NCBI GenBank assembly: GCA_041393015.1
Contig: JAWKKV010000012.1
Coordinates: forward strand, 1 to 64,000
Direction: 5' to 3'
DNA: 64,000 nt
Origin: JAGQYH01 sp041393015
GTDB lineage: Bacteria; Bacteroidota; Bacteroidia; Chitinophagales; JADIYW01
In this document: positions 25,209 through 33,395 of the stretch, one piece after another
How the letters are laid out: each line of letters starts with the position of its first letter
Numbering within the stretch: the first letter of the stretch is position 1
Program-made: the position numbers and the translations under genes
Notes under the pieces: model-generated
What the model saw: the letters and a program-made list of their open reading frames with translations, nothing else
Told to the model about the DNA's origin: nothing
The model's database searches: none

Positions 25209-26549
25209 TTAAGGACAAGGATTGAAATTCGAAGTTTTATAATTTACATAGCTGATATTATCTCCATTATAAGTGGCGGTATTTACACTTAAACCATTTA
25301 ATATTTCTGCTCGAATAGTGCTTACATCGTTGGTGCCACATTGTTGAATAGAAAAAGCTACCGCTGCAGAAATAGCTGCTGCAGACATTGAAGTGCCTGA
25401 TTTAATTTCAGGATTTGGAGTATACCAAATGGGCATAGTAGCAGAAACGTCAATTCCTGGCGCAAATAGATTAGTGGTTTGTTCACCATAATAGTTCGAA
25501 AACTCAGCTTTTAAAGTATCTTCTCTATCTGAACTTCCAACGGGTATAACATAGTCAAATGGAAAATCTGATGGATAATGGTTGTGCCTATCTAAATTTA
25601 CGCCTTCATTACCAACAGACGCAACAATGATAGCACCACTAACAGAATTAGCATATTCAATAGCTTTTTGTAAGACATCTGGAACTTCTTTCGAATAAAA
25701 GCCCCAACTTGTATTGATAATATCAGCACCACGATCAGCAGCATATATAATTCCACAAGACACGGTAAAAAGTGTACCTATACCATCTTCATTATGTGTT
25801 TTAATGGGTAAAAAGAGAAACTCGTTTAATTGTCCAGTAGCATCTAATGTGGCCATTTCATTGATGATTGTGTTGGTCACATGAGTACCATGTCCATGAT
25901 CGTCTGTTGGATCGTTGTCTTCGTTAAAGAAATCCCAACCAATTTGATCGCCTATTAAACAATTGCCATCTTGATCGGTATTGGGATCATCTTCTGCACT
26001 ATTTCCTAATAATCTACCGGCAATAATTGTATTGGATCCATAGTCCACTCCAACATCTAATACGGCAATTATATTGCCTTCGTCTGTTTGATTGTAAAAC
26101 GGGTTACCTATAATAACTGGTGGAGTAAAAATTAAAACATCACTGAAATTATAATAATTGAATGACAGCTCTTCAATATCATTTTCAGACGTTCCTTTTT
26201 GTTTAATACCTTCTAATCCGCCTTTTTCGGCTAATCCCGCATTATCCCATTGGGCTAAGGTTAACACATCGCCGCACATGCATTCTTTCACTGAAACAGC
26301 GCCTAATGTATTAATCAATATGTCATTTCGAGTGGCTTGAGAAACACCATCTCTAAATTTTACTACAATTTGACGAGGATTGTAAGCACCGCCAAAACCA
26401 TCTAATTCATAAGGAAGATCAGATTGAATCAAACTTCTTTCTAAAGCTTGCGGAAGGGTAGTGTCTAAGAGAATTACGTCATCATCTTTGCAGGCAAAGA
26501 GTAACAAGGAAGATAATATACTAATTTGGAATATGGATTTAAGTTTCAT
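25209..26549 (-). CDS. Subtilisin-family (S8) protease lipoprotein
   Basis: 446 residues. The lipobox LLFAC puts the lipidated cysteine at residue 20, so the protein is membrane-anchored outside the cytoplasm. Residues 60-110 (RQIVVKFRDGVSQATRND) look like a subtilase propeptide. The catalytic triad is intact: Asp165 (AVLDVGVDYG), His220 (DDHGHGTHV) and Ser387 (GTSMSAA), with oxyanion Asn314. Cysteines at 90 and 92 are unusual for the prodomain. It is the first gene of a unit with the TPR-CHAT protein and is divergent from a sigma/anti-sigma-like pair, suggesting a regulated proteolytic module. Confidence 0.88.
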   Translation of the reverse strand: MKLKSIFQISILSSLLLFACKDDDVILLDTTLPQALERSLIQSDLPYELDGFGGAYNPRQIVVKFRDGVSQATRNDILINTLGAVSVKECMCGDVLTLAQWDNAGLAEKGGLEGIKQKGTSENDIEELSFNYYNFSDVLIFTPPVIIGNPFYNQTDEGNIIAVLDVGVDYGSNTIIAGRLLGNSAEDDPNTDQDGNCLIGDQIGWDFFNEDNDPTDDHGHGTHVTNTIINEMATLDATGQLNEFLFLPIKTHNEDGIGTLFTVSCGIIYAADRGADIINTSWGFYSKEVPDVLQKAIEYANSVSGAIIVASVGNEGVNLDRHNHYPSDFPFDYVIPVGSSDREDTLKAEFSNYYGEQTTNLFAPGIDVSATMPIWYTPNPEIKSGTSMSAAAISAAVAFSIQQCGTNDVSTIRAEILNGLSVNTATYNGDNISYVNYKTSNFNPCP

Positions 26550-26577
26550 TTTTTTCGATTGTGGTTATGTATTATAA

Positions 26578-26585
26578 CAAATTTA
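26578..26585 (-). promoter_or_regulatory. Possible -7 box (TAAATTTG on minus strand) for the subtilase/CHAT unit
   Basis: CAAATTTA on the plus strand is an exact minus-strand TAnnTTTG, 29 bases before the subtilase ATG. No TTG is found at the expected -33 distance, so recognition may depend on another factor, possibly the adjacent sigma factor. Confidence 0.45.
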
Positions 26586-26619
26586 GATATTGTTCATGTA
26601 ATTGTAAGTACTGCAAGAT

Positions 26620-26658
26620 AAAAAAATCACAGTGAGAAATTTGAGTTTTCCCACCGTG
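26620..26658 (-). terminator. Terminator-like hairpin on the minus strand between sigma and subtilase genes
   Basis: The arms 26628-26639 and 26647-26658 pair over 12 bp on minus-strand RNA (two G-U pairs), with a 7-base loop. An A then seven T follow on that strand (plus-strand A-run 26620-26626). It has the form of an intrinsic terminator but lies upstream of the subtilase, opposite the sigma gene, so it would stop antisense transcripts from the sigma side before they reach the subtilase. Confidence 0.55.
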
Positions 26659-26730
26659 AGTAACAAGCAGAGATAATATTTTAGTTTAGATTTTCTTATT
26701 CAGTCATTTATAGGGTAATTACGTGGAGAT

Positions 26731-26738
26731 TATTTTTG
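26731..26738 (+). promoter_or_regulatory. Possible -7 box (TATTTTTG) for the sigma/TPR pair
   Basis: TATTTTTG matches TAnnTTTG exactly and lies 51 bases before the sigma-factor ATG. The -33 region is not recognisable. Confidence 0.45.
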
Positions 26739-26789
26739 TTACCCATAGTGATTAAAAAAAATTAAAACTTTAGCTTAGCGCTAATAAGG

Positions 26790-27362
26790 ATGGAGGAGAA
26801 ATCGATAAAATATTATTTACAAGGAATTAGCGAGAAAGACGAAGCTGTTATTCAAGAAATATATACTTTATATTTTAATAAGGTAGTTGGCTATGTAATG
26901 AAAAATAGTGGAGATAAATCTGATGCTAAGGATGTATTTAATAAAGCTATTATGCAATTGATGGTTCGTAAGAATTTGGATACTATTAAAGATACTTCCA
27001 CTTTTGAAGCCTATCTATTTACAGCCTGTAGAAACCTATGGTTAAGGGAATTAAGTAAAATAAAGAATAAGAGGGTAACAAATGATCATGTCACTGAATT
27101 GTATTATAAAGAGAAAGACATGGCACAAAGCACGCTCGAACAAGAAAGATGGGAATTGTTTAATGAGCAATTCAAAAATCTCTCTGATAATTGTAAAGAA
27201 GTTCTGCAAATGTTGTTTGACAAAATTAGCGGAAAGGATATTCAAGAAAAGTTGGGCTATGGTTCAGATACCGTAGTAAGACAAAGAGTGTTTAAGTGCA
27301 AGAAAAAACTGTCAGAATTAGTGCAGAGTGATGAACGCTTTAAAACCTTATTATACAAATGA
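26790..27362 (+). CDS. RNA polymerase sigma-70 factor, ECF subfamily
   Basis: 190 residues. Region 2 covers about 15-85 (YTLYFNKVVGYVMKNSGDKSDAKDVFNKAIMQL), and region 4 is around LSDNCKEVLQMLFDKISGKDIQEKLGY with a following recognition helix. Its stop overlaps the next ATG as ATGA, so it is translationally coupled to its membrane partner. It is divergent from the subtilase/TPR-CHAT unit across a 240-base region holding a -7 box for each side, which makes that unit its most likely target. This is inference from arrangement. Confidence 0.85.
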   Translation: MEEKSIKYYLQGISEKDEAVIQEIYTLYFNKVVGYVMKNSGDKSDAKDVFNKAIMQLMVRKNLDTIKDTSTFEAYLFTACRNLWLRELSKIKNKRVTNDHVTELYYKEKDMAQSTLEQERWELFNEQFKNLSDNCKEVLQMLFDKISGKDIQEKLGYGSDTVVRQRVFKCKKKLSELVQSDERFKTLLYK

Positions 27363-28171
27363 GCCTTAACGACCAAACATATCAGCAAATTGAAAGCTAC
27401 CTAAATGGTACGCTTTCAGCAGAAGAAGTCAAAAACTTCGAAGAGAGAATAGCCAATGAGCCGGAGTTAGGCAAAGAAATTGAGCTTTTTAAATTAATGG
27501 AAGGCTTTATTGGCGAAAACAAATGGCCGGAATCAACTATTGAATCAGATCACCCAAAAGTAAAGGAATATTTAAAGGCCTATCTGTCAGATGATGCAAA
27601 ATCGTTATCGGAAGTATTGGAAAAGATTGGTAATCAAACGATAAATGCCGCCACCACAGAAGTGTCATCTACTAAAGTTCGTCCATTATGGAACGTATTT
27701 AGAGCAGCTGCGGCTGTTTTAGTATTGGTAGGTTGCTTGTGGTTTTTTATGAAACCTACAGGTGTGCAGCAATATGCTTCTAGTTTGCAACACGATGAGT
27801 TATTGTTAACGCAAAGAGGCGAGAGCGAGAAACTGTCTTTGGAGGCAGAGAATGCTTTTAACTCGAAGGAATACGAAGCAGCCATTCCTTTATTAATCGA
27901 AGTGGATAAAGTAAATGGAGATTTCCATATTGATATTGCGTTGGGAATTGCCTATTTAGAAACCAATGAGTTAGACAAGGCATATGAAGAGTTTAATCAG
28001 GTTTACAACTCAGATGCATTGATAAGAGACCAGGCATTATGGTATTTAGCAATGTCTGATCTTAAAAGTAAAGAAAATTCAAAAGCACTAGATCATTTAA
28101 AACTTTTGCGAAAAAACTATCCTGACTTCAAATCAGAAGAGGTTAAAAAGATAATCTCAAAACTTAAGTAA
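27359..28171 (+). CDS. Single-pass membrane TPR protein, probable anti-sigma partner
   Basis: 270 residues. A cytoplasmic acidic helical N-terminus (1-110) begins IESYLNGTLSAEEVKNFEER; one transmembrane helix lies at about 112-131, and the periplasmic C-terminal half has TPR-like repeats (about 155-270). It is coupled to the ECF sigma gene by a four-base overlap. The layout and the N-terminal LNGTLSAEE segment mirror the protein at 3971-4768. I infer that it holds the sigma factor and that the TPRs sense an envelope signal; no zinc-type anti-sigma motif is present. Confidence 0.62.
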   Translation: MSLNDQTYQQIESYLNGTLSAEEVKNFEERIANEPELGKEIELFKLMEGFIGENKWPESTIESDHPKVKEYLKAYLSDDAKSLSEVLEKIGNQTINAATTEVSSTKVRPLWNVFRAAAAVLVLVGCLWFFMKPTGVQQYASSLQHDELLLTQRGESEKLSLEAENAFNSKEYEAAIPLLIEVDKVNGDFHIDIALGIAYLETNELDKAYEEFNQVYNSDALIRDQALWYLAMSDLKSKENSKALDHLKLLRKNYPDFKSEEVKKIISKLK

Positions 28172-28182
28172 TTGGCTATTGC

Positions 28183-29022
28183 ATGACTTTTACAGATTTA
28201 AAGAACTGGTTTAGCGATAGTGTCAAAACAAAATATTCTGAGCGAGAAGCTGCTAGTATTTTAAAAGAATTGTTAACTCATTTTGATGACCAACAAAGAA
28301 ATTGGACCGCTATCATTAGCGATGAGGCGTTACTGGCCGTCATCCAATCAAAAATCAACCTAACCATTATTGATAGAATTTTAAATGATGAACCTTTAGC
28401 CTACATCATTGGGCATACTTATTTTTATGATCTTCCTTTTAAGGTCAATCAGCATGTATTAATTCCTCGACCGGAAACAGAAGAATTGGTCGATTGGATC
28501 TTAGAAGAGAATCAGACACAAGTGAGAGTTTTAGATATTGGTACCGGTAGTGGCTGTATCGCCATCGCTTTAGTCAGTAATAGAAAAGATTGGATGGTAG
28601 AAGCAATAGATGTTAGTAAAGATGCTTTAATACTAGCAAAATCTAATGCTGAATTGAATCATGTGGAGGTTAATTTTAAAAACTTAGATATCTTAAATGA
28701 AGACTTATCTATTCAATATGATGTAATCGTCAGTAATCCGCCTTATATAAGCTTAGAAGAGGAAAGCGTGATGTCTAGTACAACTTTAAAGCATGAGCCA
28801 TCAATTGCATTGTTTACTCAGAATAATGATCCGCTTCAATTTTATAAAAGGATAGGAGCGTTAGCAAAATATTCCCTTGCCAAGAATGGTAGTTTGTATT
28901 TTGAATTGAATGAATTCTTTGCCAACGAGACAAAAGCAATGTTGAAAAATTTGGGCTACCATGTAGAGTTAAAAAGTGATTTACAAGGCAAAGCTAGAAT
29001 GGCAAAGTGTCAACTTATTTAG
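28183..29022 (+). CDS. prmC: Peptide chain release factor N5-glutamine methyltransferase
   Basis: 279 residues. A helical N-terminal domain (1-85) with YIIGHTYFYDLPF is followed by LIPRPETEELVDW. The SAM-binding motif VLDIGTGSGCIAIAL begins at about residue 115, and the catalytic VSNPPYI lies at about residue 185. These mark PrmC/HemK, which methylates the GGQ glutamine of release factors. It lies 11 bases after the TPR protein and is convergent with the arginase-family gene, overlapping it by four bases. Confidence 0.93.
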   Translation: MTFTDLKNWFSDSVKTKYSEREAASILKELLTHFDDQQRNWTAIISDEALLAVIQSKINLTIIDRILNDEPLAYIIGHTYFYDLPFKVNQHVLIPRPETEELVDWILEENQTQVRVLDIGTGSGCIAIALVSNRKDWMVEAIDVSKDALILAKSNAELNHVEVNFKNLDILNEDLSIQYDVIVSNPPYISLEEESVMSSTTLKHEPSIALFTQNNDPLQFYKRIGALAKYSLAKNGSLYFELNEFFANETKAMLKNLGYHVELKSDLQGKARMAKCQLI

Positions 29023-30053
29023 ATGTTGGCATTATGCAAAGCGGTACATAAATTAAACAAAACTCTTGCCCCAACATTCGCATCCCAATCGCTTGGGTTG
29101 TCTGTTCGCTTATCAATACCCACTTCACACAAATCAAAGCCAATTATTTTTCTGCCACTTTGAACAACCGCTCCAATTAAATGAATGGCTTCTTCGAATG
29201 AAAGTCCTCCCGGAACTGGTGTGCCGGTGTTGGGGCAAAGCGAAGGTTGAAGCGCATCAATATCAAAACTTAGATAAATATTTTCCGGTAATGGCTCAAT
29301 GATTTTTGTACAAAGGCTATCCCAAGTTTCACCATGAAAAAGTGCCCTTTTTAGGTTCCAATCATAGTAGGTATTGATTCTAATATCGTTGCTGATTAAC
29401 GCTACCTCTTTTGGTGAAACATCTCGAATAGATACTTGAGTTAAATTTTTTAAGTTGCTGAATTTTAAAGCATTATAAAAAATGGATGCATGAGAGTAAG
29501 TGAAGTTTTCGTATGTTTCACGGAGGTCGGCATGAGCGTCAAACTGCAAAATACCAAAGGAATCATAGCGATCGTTTAAAGCTTCAATAAATCCTAAAGG
29601 ACAGCTATGATCACCGCCTATTAACCCTAATAATTTACCATCATCTAAAATCTTCTTGGCTTGGTCTTTTACCCAATTTTTAAGGTCTTCACAACTAGTA
29701 TTAACTTGCTTAACCGATGGGCTAGTTTCTACAACAAGTGCTTCATTTTCTAAAGCATCAATATGTGTTTTAGCTAAAGCTCTTGTGTTCTTATTAACGT
29801 TTTTCCAATGCTCATTTATAGGAGTCATATAAACACCATACTCCCAAATTTTTGCACCTGAAGGATGATAAAAATCCAATTGAGAACTTGCCTCTAAAAT
29901 TGCTTCTGGTCCATTTGAAGTGCCATCATTATAAGAAACGGTAGCATCCCAAGGAATAGGTAATAAGATGATCTCAGACGTTTCATAAGTATGTGGCAAA
30001 GAAAATATGTGCCCATTTTTTAGACCTACATCATTGGGATCGTATTTTTCCAT
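29019..30053 (-). CDS. Arginase/agmatinase/formiminoglutamase family enzyme
   Basis: 344 residues. The six ligands of the binuclear manganese site are visible in order: His in GGDHSCPLGF, Asp-x-His-x-Asp in FDAHADLRETY, and Asp-x-Asp in SFDIDALQPS. The family releases urea or formamide from guanidino or formimino groups. The substrate loop TYSHASIFYNAL is not diagnostic to me, so arginase, agmatinase and formimidoylglutamase all remain possible. It follows the coiled-coil paralogue by ten bases, so they share a transcript. Confidence 0.82.
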   Translation of the reverse strand: MEKYDPNDVGLKNGHIFSLPHTYETSEIILLPIPWDATVSYNDGTSNGPEAILEASSQLDFYHPSGAKIWEYGVYMTPINEHWKNVNKNTRALAKTHIDALENEALVVETSPSVKQVNTSCEDLKNWVKDQAKKILDDGKLLGLIGGDHSCPLGFIEALNDRYDSFGILQFDAHADLRETYENFTYSHASIFYNALKFSNLKNLTQVSIRDVSPKEVALISNDIRINTYYDWNLKRALFHGETWDSLCTKIIEPLPENIYLSFDIDALQPSLCPNTGTPVPGGLSFEEAIHLIGAVVQSGRKIIGFDLCEVGIDKRTDNPSDWDANVGARVLFNLCTALHNANI

Positions 30054-30063
30054 AAGTGATGTC

Positions 30064-31011
30064 TTACTTTAATTCGAAGCTTGTGGTGCCAATTTTATAT
30101 CCTCTTTGATATACTTCTACTTGATATTCGCCTTCGCCATAAGCAGAGTTCTGATCCCAATAAGAGCAAACTGATTTACCATCTTTTTCATAATCAGGAC
30201 TAATCTCATAAGTATATTGCATCACAGTACCATCTTCAACTGACTTAAATGTGCCACTGCCCATTGATTCTAAAGTCATTGTTGCTCCATCCGGACCAAT
30301 AATTCGTAGATGAATTTGGGTTGGACCTTCTTTGGCAATCTTGTTTTCTAATAGGTCAAAACAAATCTTAATTTTCTTAGTAGAATTGGCTTTTTTTGAA
30401 TCTACTTCTTTGTTGCCACCTTTATATCTTACTCCTTTAGCTTCAACATTTTTTGCTGATAAAATAGAGGCAATATTTTTTTCTCTTTCAAGATCTTTCT
30501 TCTCAATTTCCAATTTGCTGGCTTCCGCAGAAACCATGTCTAAAGAATTCTTGATGATTTCCTTTTCTTGAATTAATGCAATATTGTCCCGTTCTAAGCC
30601 AATATTAGCTTGTTTTAATGAATCTACAGCGTTTTGTAATGATATTCTCTGGTTGGTTAATTGAGCGATTAAATTTCTAGCGTTAGCTAATTCTGCTGCC
30701 GAAGCATTTTGCTTTGATAGGATAGAAGCAATATAAGTTTTGGCTTCTTGAAGCTCTTGTTTTTTAGTGGATAGTAAACTATCTAAAGAGGCATTTTCAC
30801 CTTCAAGATTATCTAACTGGTCTAAAGAACGATCGTATTCAGCTTGTAATTCAACATGTAAACGTTCTACCGTATCATTTTTAGCAGTGATAGTAGTAAT
30901 TTCCTCTTTCAGTTTTTTCTTTTCAAACATCATGTAACCTAATCCAGCGCCTAATAAAAGGAGTAACAAGATTAAAATTGCGATGATGGTGTTATTTTTG
31001 TTATTGCTCAT
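30064..31011 (-). CDS. Membrane-anchored coiled-coil protein (paralogue B)
   Basis: 315 residues: a transmembrane helix at about 8-28, a long coiled coil (about 30-190), then a C-terminal domain (about 210-315). That domain has KICFDLLENK, GSGTFKSVEDGT, KSVCSYWDQNSAYGEGEY and YQRGYKIGTTSFEL, nearly the same words as in the protein at 7150-8100. The two are clear paralogues about 22 kb apart. Both conserve one cysteine in the CFD motif and one in the SVC motif, possibly a disulfide or ligand pair. Function unknown; likely periplasmic. Confidence 0.7.
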   Translation of the reverse strand: MSNNKNNTIIAILILLLLLLGAGLGYMMFEKKKLKEEITTITAKNDTVERLHVELQAEYDRSLDQLDNLEGENASLDSLLSTKKQELQEAKTYIASILSKQNASAAELANARNLIAQLTNQRISLQNAVDSLKQANIGLERDNIALIQEKEIIKNSLDMVSAEASKLEIEKKDLEREKNIASILSAKNVEAKGVRYKGGNKEVDSKKANSTKKIKICFDLLENKIAKEGPTQIHLRIIGPDGATMTLESMGSGTFKSVEDGTVMQYTYEISPDYEKDGKSVCSYWDQNSAYGEGEYQVEVYQRGYKIGTTSFELK

Positions 31012-31107
31012 TTTCTTTGATTTATAGTGTAAAAATAAGCAACAGTATTTAATTAATTGCTAATCTATAACTAACAATTGTTTGAACGTTATAAAAGGCA
31101 CTATAAG

Positions 31108-31139
31108 TTGACAACCTATAAAGTATTTTGTTACTTTAG
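31108..31139 (+). promoter_or_regulatory. Possible promoter for the REC-LuxR regulator
   Basis: TTG (31108-31110), 21-base spacer, TACTTTAG (31132-31139), one mismatch from TAnnTTTG. The predicted start is about 20 bases before the ATG at 31167. A 10-bp palindrome, AACAATTGTT, lies just upstream at 31073-31082. Confidence 0.4.
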
Positions 31140-31166
31140 ATATACTAATAATTTAAGCCAATTGAT

Positions 31167-31781
31167 ATGTCAGAGATTCGAGTTTTAATAGTGGAGGATG
31201 AACCATTAATTGCTGAGGATATTGGAGAATATTTAACCAATAATGATTATTCTGTTTCTGCTATTGTTCATAATTTAACTGATGCAATTGAAGCCATGCA
31301 AAAGGAGCAGCCCGATATTGCTTTACTAGATATTAATTTAGGTGACAATATGGATGGCTTATTAATTGCCGAAGAGATAAACAAGTCTTATAATTTTCCA
31401 TTTTTGTATCTAACCTCTTACACCAATAAGTCAATTGTAGATCAAGCCAAATATACTCGGCCAATGGGCTATATTGTAAAACCTTTTGATGAAGGCGACC
31501 TTTATACTTCTATCGAAATAGCCTTATACAATCATTCACAAGTCAATAAACCAAGGCAGTTCAATCGCGATCTGATTAATGATAAGATGTTAAACCATTT
31601 AACCGAGAAAGAATTTGAAGTATTAAACGATATTTATGAAGGACGAACCAACAAACAAATGTCAGGAAAGCATTTCGTAAGTATCAATACTATTAAAACA
31701 CACATCCAAAAAATTTACGACAAGCTTGATGTGCATAGCCGCTCAGAGGCAATAGCTAAAGTAAGGAGTTTGCTTACTTAA
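31167..31781 (+). CDS. Response regulator, REC plus LuxR-type helix-turn-helix
   Basis: 204 residues. The receiver domain (1-120) has acidic residues at 10-12 (VEDEP), the phosphorylated Asp55 (LLDINLGD), a Thr/Ser switch in YLTSYT, and Lys in VKPFDEGDL. The C-terminal LuxR helix-turn-helix (about 140-202) contains LTEKEFEVLNDIYEGRTNKQ and VSINTIKTHIQKIYDKL. No histidine kinase is adjacent. Seventy-four bases downstream is a short protein consisting of the same kind of helix-turn-helix alone. Confidence 0.85.
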   Translation: MSEIRVLIVEDEPLIAEDIGEYLTNNDYSVSAIVHNLTDAIEAMQKEQPDIALLDINLGDNMDGLLIAEEINKSYNFPFLYLTSYTNKSIVDQAKYTRPMGYIVKPFDEGDLYTSIEIALYNHSQVNKPRQFNRDLINDKMLNHLTEKEFEVLNDIYEGRTNKQMSGKHFVSINTIKTHIQKIYDKLDVHSRSEAIAKVRSLLT

Positions 31782-31832
31782 TAGACAGTCAATATCATAC
31801 TTACGGGTGATATACAGCTTAAATCATCTCTT

Positions 31833-31840
31833 TACTTTTG
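31833..31840 (+). promoter_or_regulatory. Possible -7 box (TACTTTTG) for the stand-alone LuxR helix-turn-helix
   Basis: TACTTTTG is an exact TAnnTTTG match, ending 15 bases before the ATG at 31856. This suggests the short regulator has its own promoter rather than relying on the upstream response regulator. Confidence 0.45.
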
Positions 31841-31855
31841 ATTTAAACCAACATA

Positions 31856-32083
31856 ATGAATGCTTTGCAGACAAAATGTTTAAGTGAAAAGGAGAAAGCT
31901 GTTGTTAAAGTAATTTGCGAGGGTGGTTCCAATAAAGAAATCGCTAAGAAAATGAAGATTAGTTTGAATACGCTTAAAACACATCTTCAACACATCTATA
32001 AAAAACTAGGTATTCATTCAAAAACTGACTTGATATTGTTATATCTCCAAGAAATAAATCCGGAAAATGCAAACTCAAAATAA
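31856..32083 (+). CDS. Stand-alone LuxR-type helix-turn-helix protein
   Basis: 75 residues that are essentially one LuxR DNA-binding domain: LSEKEKAVVKVICEGGSNKE and ISLNTLKTHLQHIYKKLGIH. It resembles the C-terminal domain of the response regulator just upstream and may derive from it by duplication and loss of the receiver. Without a sensor domain it could act constitutively, or dimerise with the neighbour and modulate it. Confidence 0.72.
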   Translation: MNALQTKCLSEKEKAVVKVICEGGSNKEIAKKMKISLNTLKTHLQHIYKKLGIHSKTDLILLYLQEINPENANSK

Positions 32084-32133
32084 TTGAGTTTGCACCGGAT
32101 TCATTGGTTGTTTTTGCTTGATTTTCTGATTTT

Positions 32134-32338
32134 TTAACCACAGATGGATGGATTAGTTGTATTGTGTCGCTTTTAATGTTGGCTTATTCGATAATTTATT
32201 GAATCAATTATTTGATTGTATTTTAAATCTGGATGCGCTTGGGCGCAATCGATAAAAAAAAATAAATTGAGCTGGTTTAATTAGAATTCGACAAAATGAC
32301 TTAGCTTTTAAATTCTATATCAGTGCATCTGTGGTTAA
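32134..32338. repeat. 13-bp inverted repeats bounding a 205-bp AT-rich non-coding block
   Basis: TTAACCACAGATG (32134-32146) recurs inverted as CATCTGTGGTTAA (32326-32338). Inside lies a small hairpin, TGCGC-TTGG-GCGCA (32234-32247). No coding frame is visible in 32084-32449. The layout recalls a small non-autonomous mobile element, but no target-site duplication is evident. Confidence 0.45.
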
Positions 32339-32401
32339 TATTTATTGATGAATAATTGTTTTAGCCAAAGGCTAGAAATTATAAAAAGTATAGTAGGTTA
32401 G

Positions 32402-32433
32402 TTTGTTTTGGAATTGTATTTGTAATAAGTTTA
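32402..32433 (+). promoter_or_regulatory. Possible promoter of the M23-like gene
   Basis: TTTG (32402-32405), 20-base spacer, TAAGTTTA (32426-32433), one mismatch from TAnnTTTG; the predicted start is about ten bases before the ATG at 32450. Confidence 0.35.
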
Positions 32434-32449
32434 CTAAAACTAACAATTC

Positions 32450-33394
32450 ATGTTTGCCAAAATATTTAATCTATTTGTAGTAATCTTTCTGAGTGCATCG
32501 ATTTTACAAGCACAAAAACCAATAGAAATTTCTTTTGAACAAGATGAGGACACCAGAGCCTATACTATTTTTGTTACCAATCATACTTATGCTACCCATA
32601 CAGTGGAACTTTCTTTTGATTATCTAGAAAATCTAAAATCTTCTATTGAGCTACCTTATTATTGGGAAGTAGGAAATGGTAAGACGGAATTAATGACTTT
32701 AACACCAATTGATCCAACCGCATCAACCGATTTTAAATACAAAAGGAAATCTAGGAAAGGCTGTAGTCAGCAAACAGAGGAAAAAGAGAGATTATATCAA
32801 TTACCGGTTGATCAAGACAAAGTAACACAAGCGGTTGGTTTTATGGATGAGGCGACTCAAGATAAAAATCAAGAAATGAGTTGCTATGCTATCGGCATGG
32901 ATGTTCCGGTTGGAGAAAAGATAAAAGCTGCTAAAAGTGGCACTGTAGTCGAAATTATTGATGTAAATGATCCTACTGCTGACGAACAAAACAAGAGCAT
33001 TAGAAAAATTTTAGAGATTGAACATGATGATTGCACTTTTGGGACTTATGAAATACAACTGAATAGTGAATTCTTTCCGAAAGCTGGAGATAAAATCGAA
33101 GTAGGACAAGAAATAGGCGTAATCAACAATAAAAACCAAACCTTTTTTAATGATTTGGTTTTTAGCTCCTATTATACCGCTTACGAAGAGATCATCAAAA
33201 ATGATGACACTACCTGGAAGAATTATTATAAAGCTTATGTTCCTGTAGTTTTTGATTCTAAATCATTCAATGAAAAGTTGAAAGAAGCATTTACTGGTAA
33301 GCCCATAAAACAAATGGCAGCTCCAATTATGGGTAAAAAGTTTGATGCAGAAGAATATAAAGCCAAGAAAAAGGCAGAAAAGAAAGAGAAATAA
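32450..33394 (+). CDS. Secreted M23 (LytM)-like protein with lost metal ligands
   Basis: 314 residues with a signal peptide (1-22, ending LQAQ). Residues 140-230 follow the LytM fold word by word: SCYAIGMDVPVGEKIKAAKSG, then a strand VVEI, ILEIEHDDCTFGTYEIQL, and KAGDKIEVGQEIGVI. In active M23 peptidases the first block holds a zinc His and Asp and the second ends in HxH. Here Tyr146, Gly149 and Gln203 stand near those places, so the domain is probably inactive. The tail is lysine-rich (AKKKAEKKEK). It might bind peptidoglycan or activate an amidase, as LytM proteins such as EnvC do. Confidence 0.6.
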   Translation: MFAKIFNLFVVIFLSASILQAQKPIEISFEQDEDTRAYTIFVTNHTYATHTVELSFDYLENLKSSIELPYYWEVGNGKTELMTLTPIDPTASTDFKYKRKSRKGCSQQTEEKERLYQLPVDQDKVTQAVGFMDEATQDKNQEMSCYAIGMDVPVGEKIKAAKSGTVVEIIDVNDPTADEQNKSIRKILEIEHDDCTFGTYEIQLNSEFFPKAGDKIEVGQEIGVINNKNQTFFNDLVFSSYYTAYEEIIKNDDTTWKNYYKAYVPVVFDSKSFNEKLKEAFTGKPIKQMAAPIMGKKFDAEEYKAKKKAEKKEK

Positions 33395-33395
33395 A

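Noticed and set aside
32234..32247. GC hairpin TGCGC-TTGG-GCGCA as a terminator
   Set aside because: It is followed by A-rich rather than T-rich sequence on the plus strand and has no T-run after it on the minus strand.
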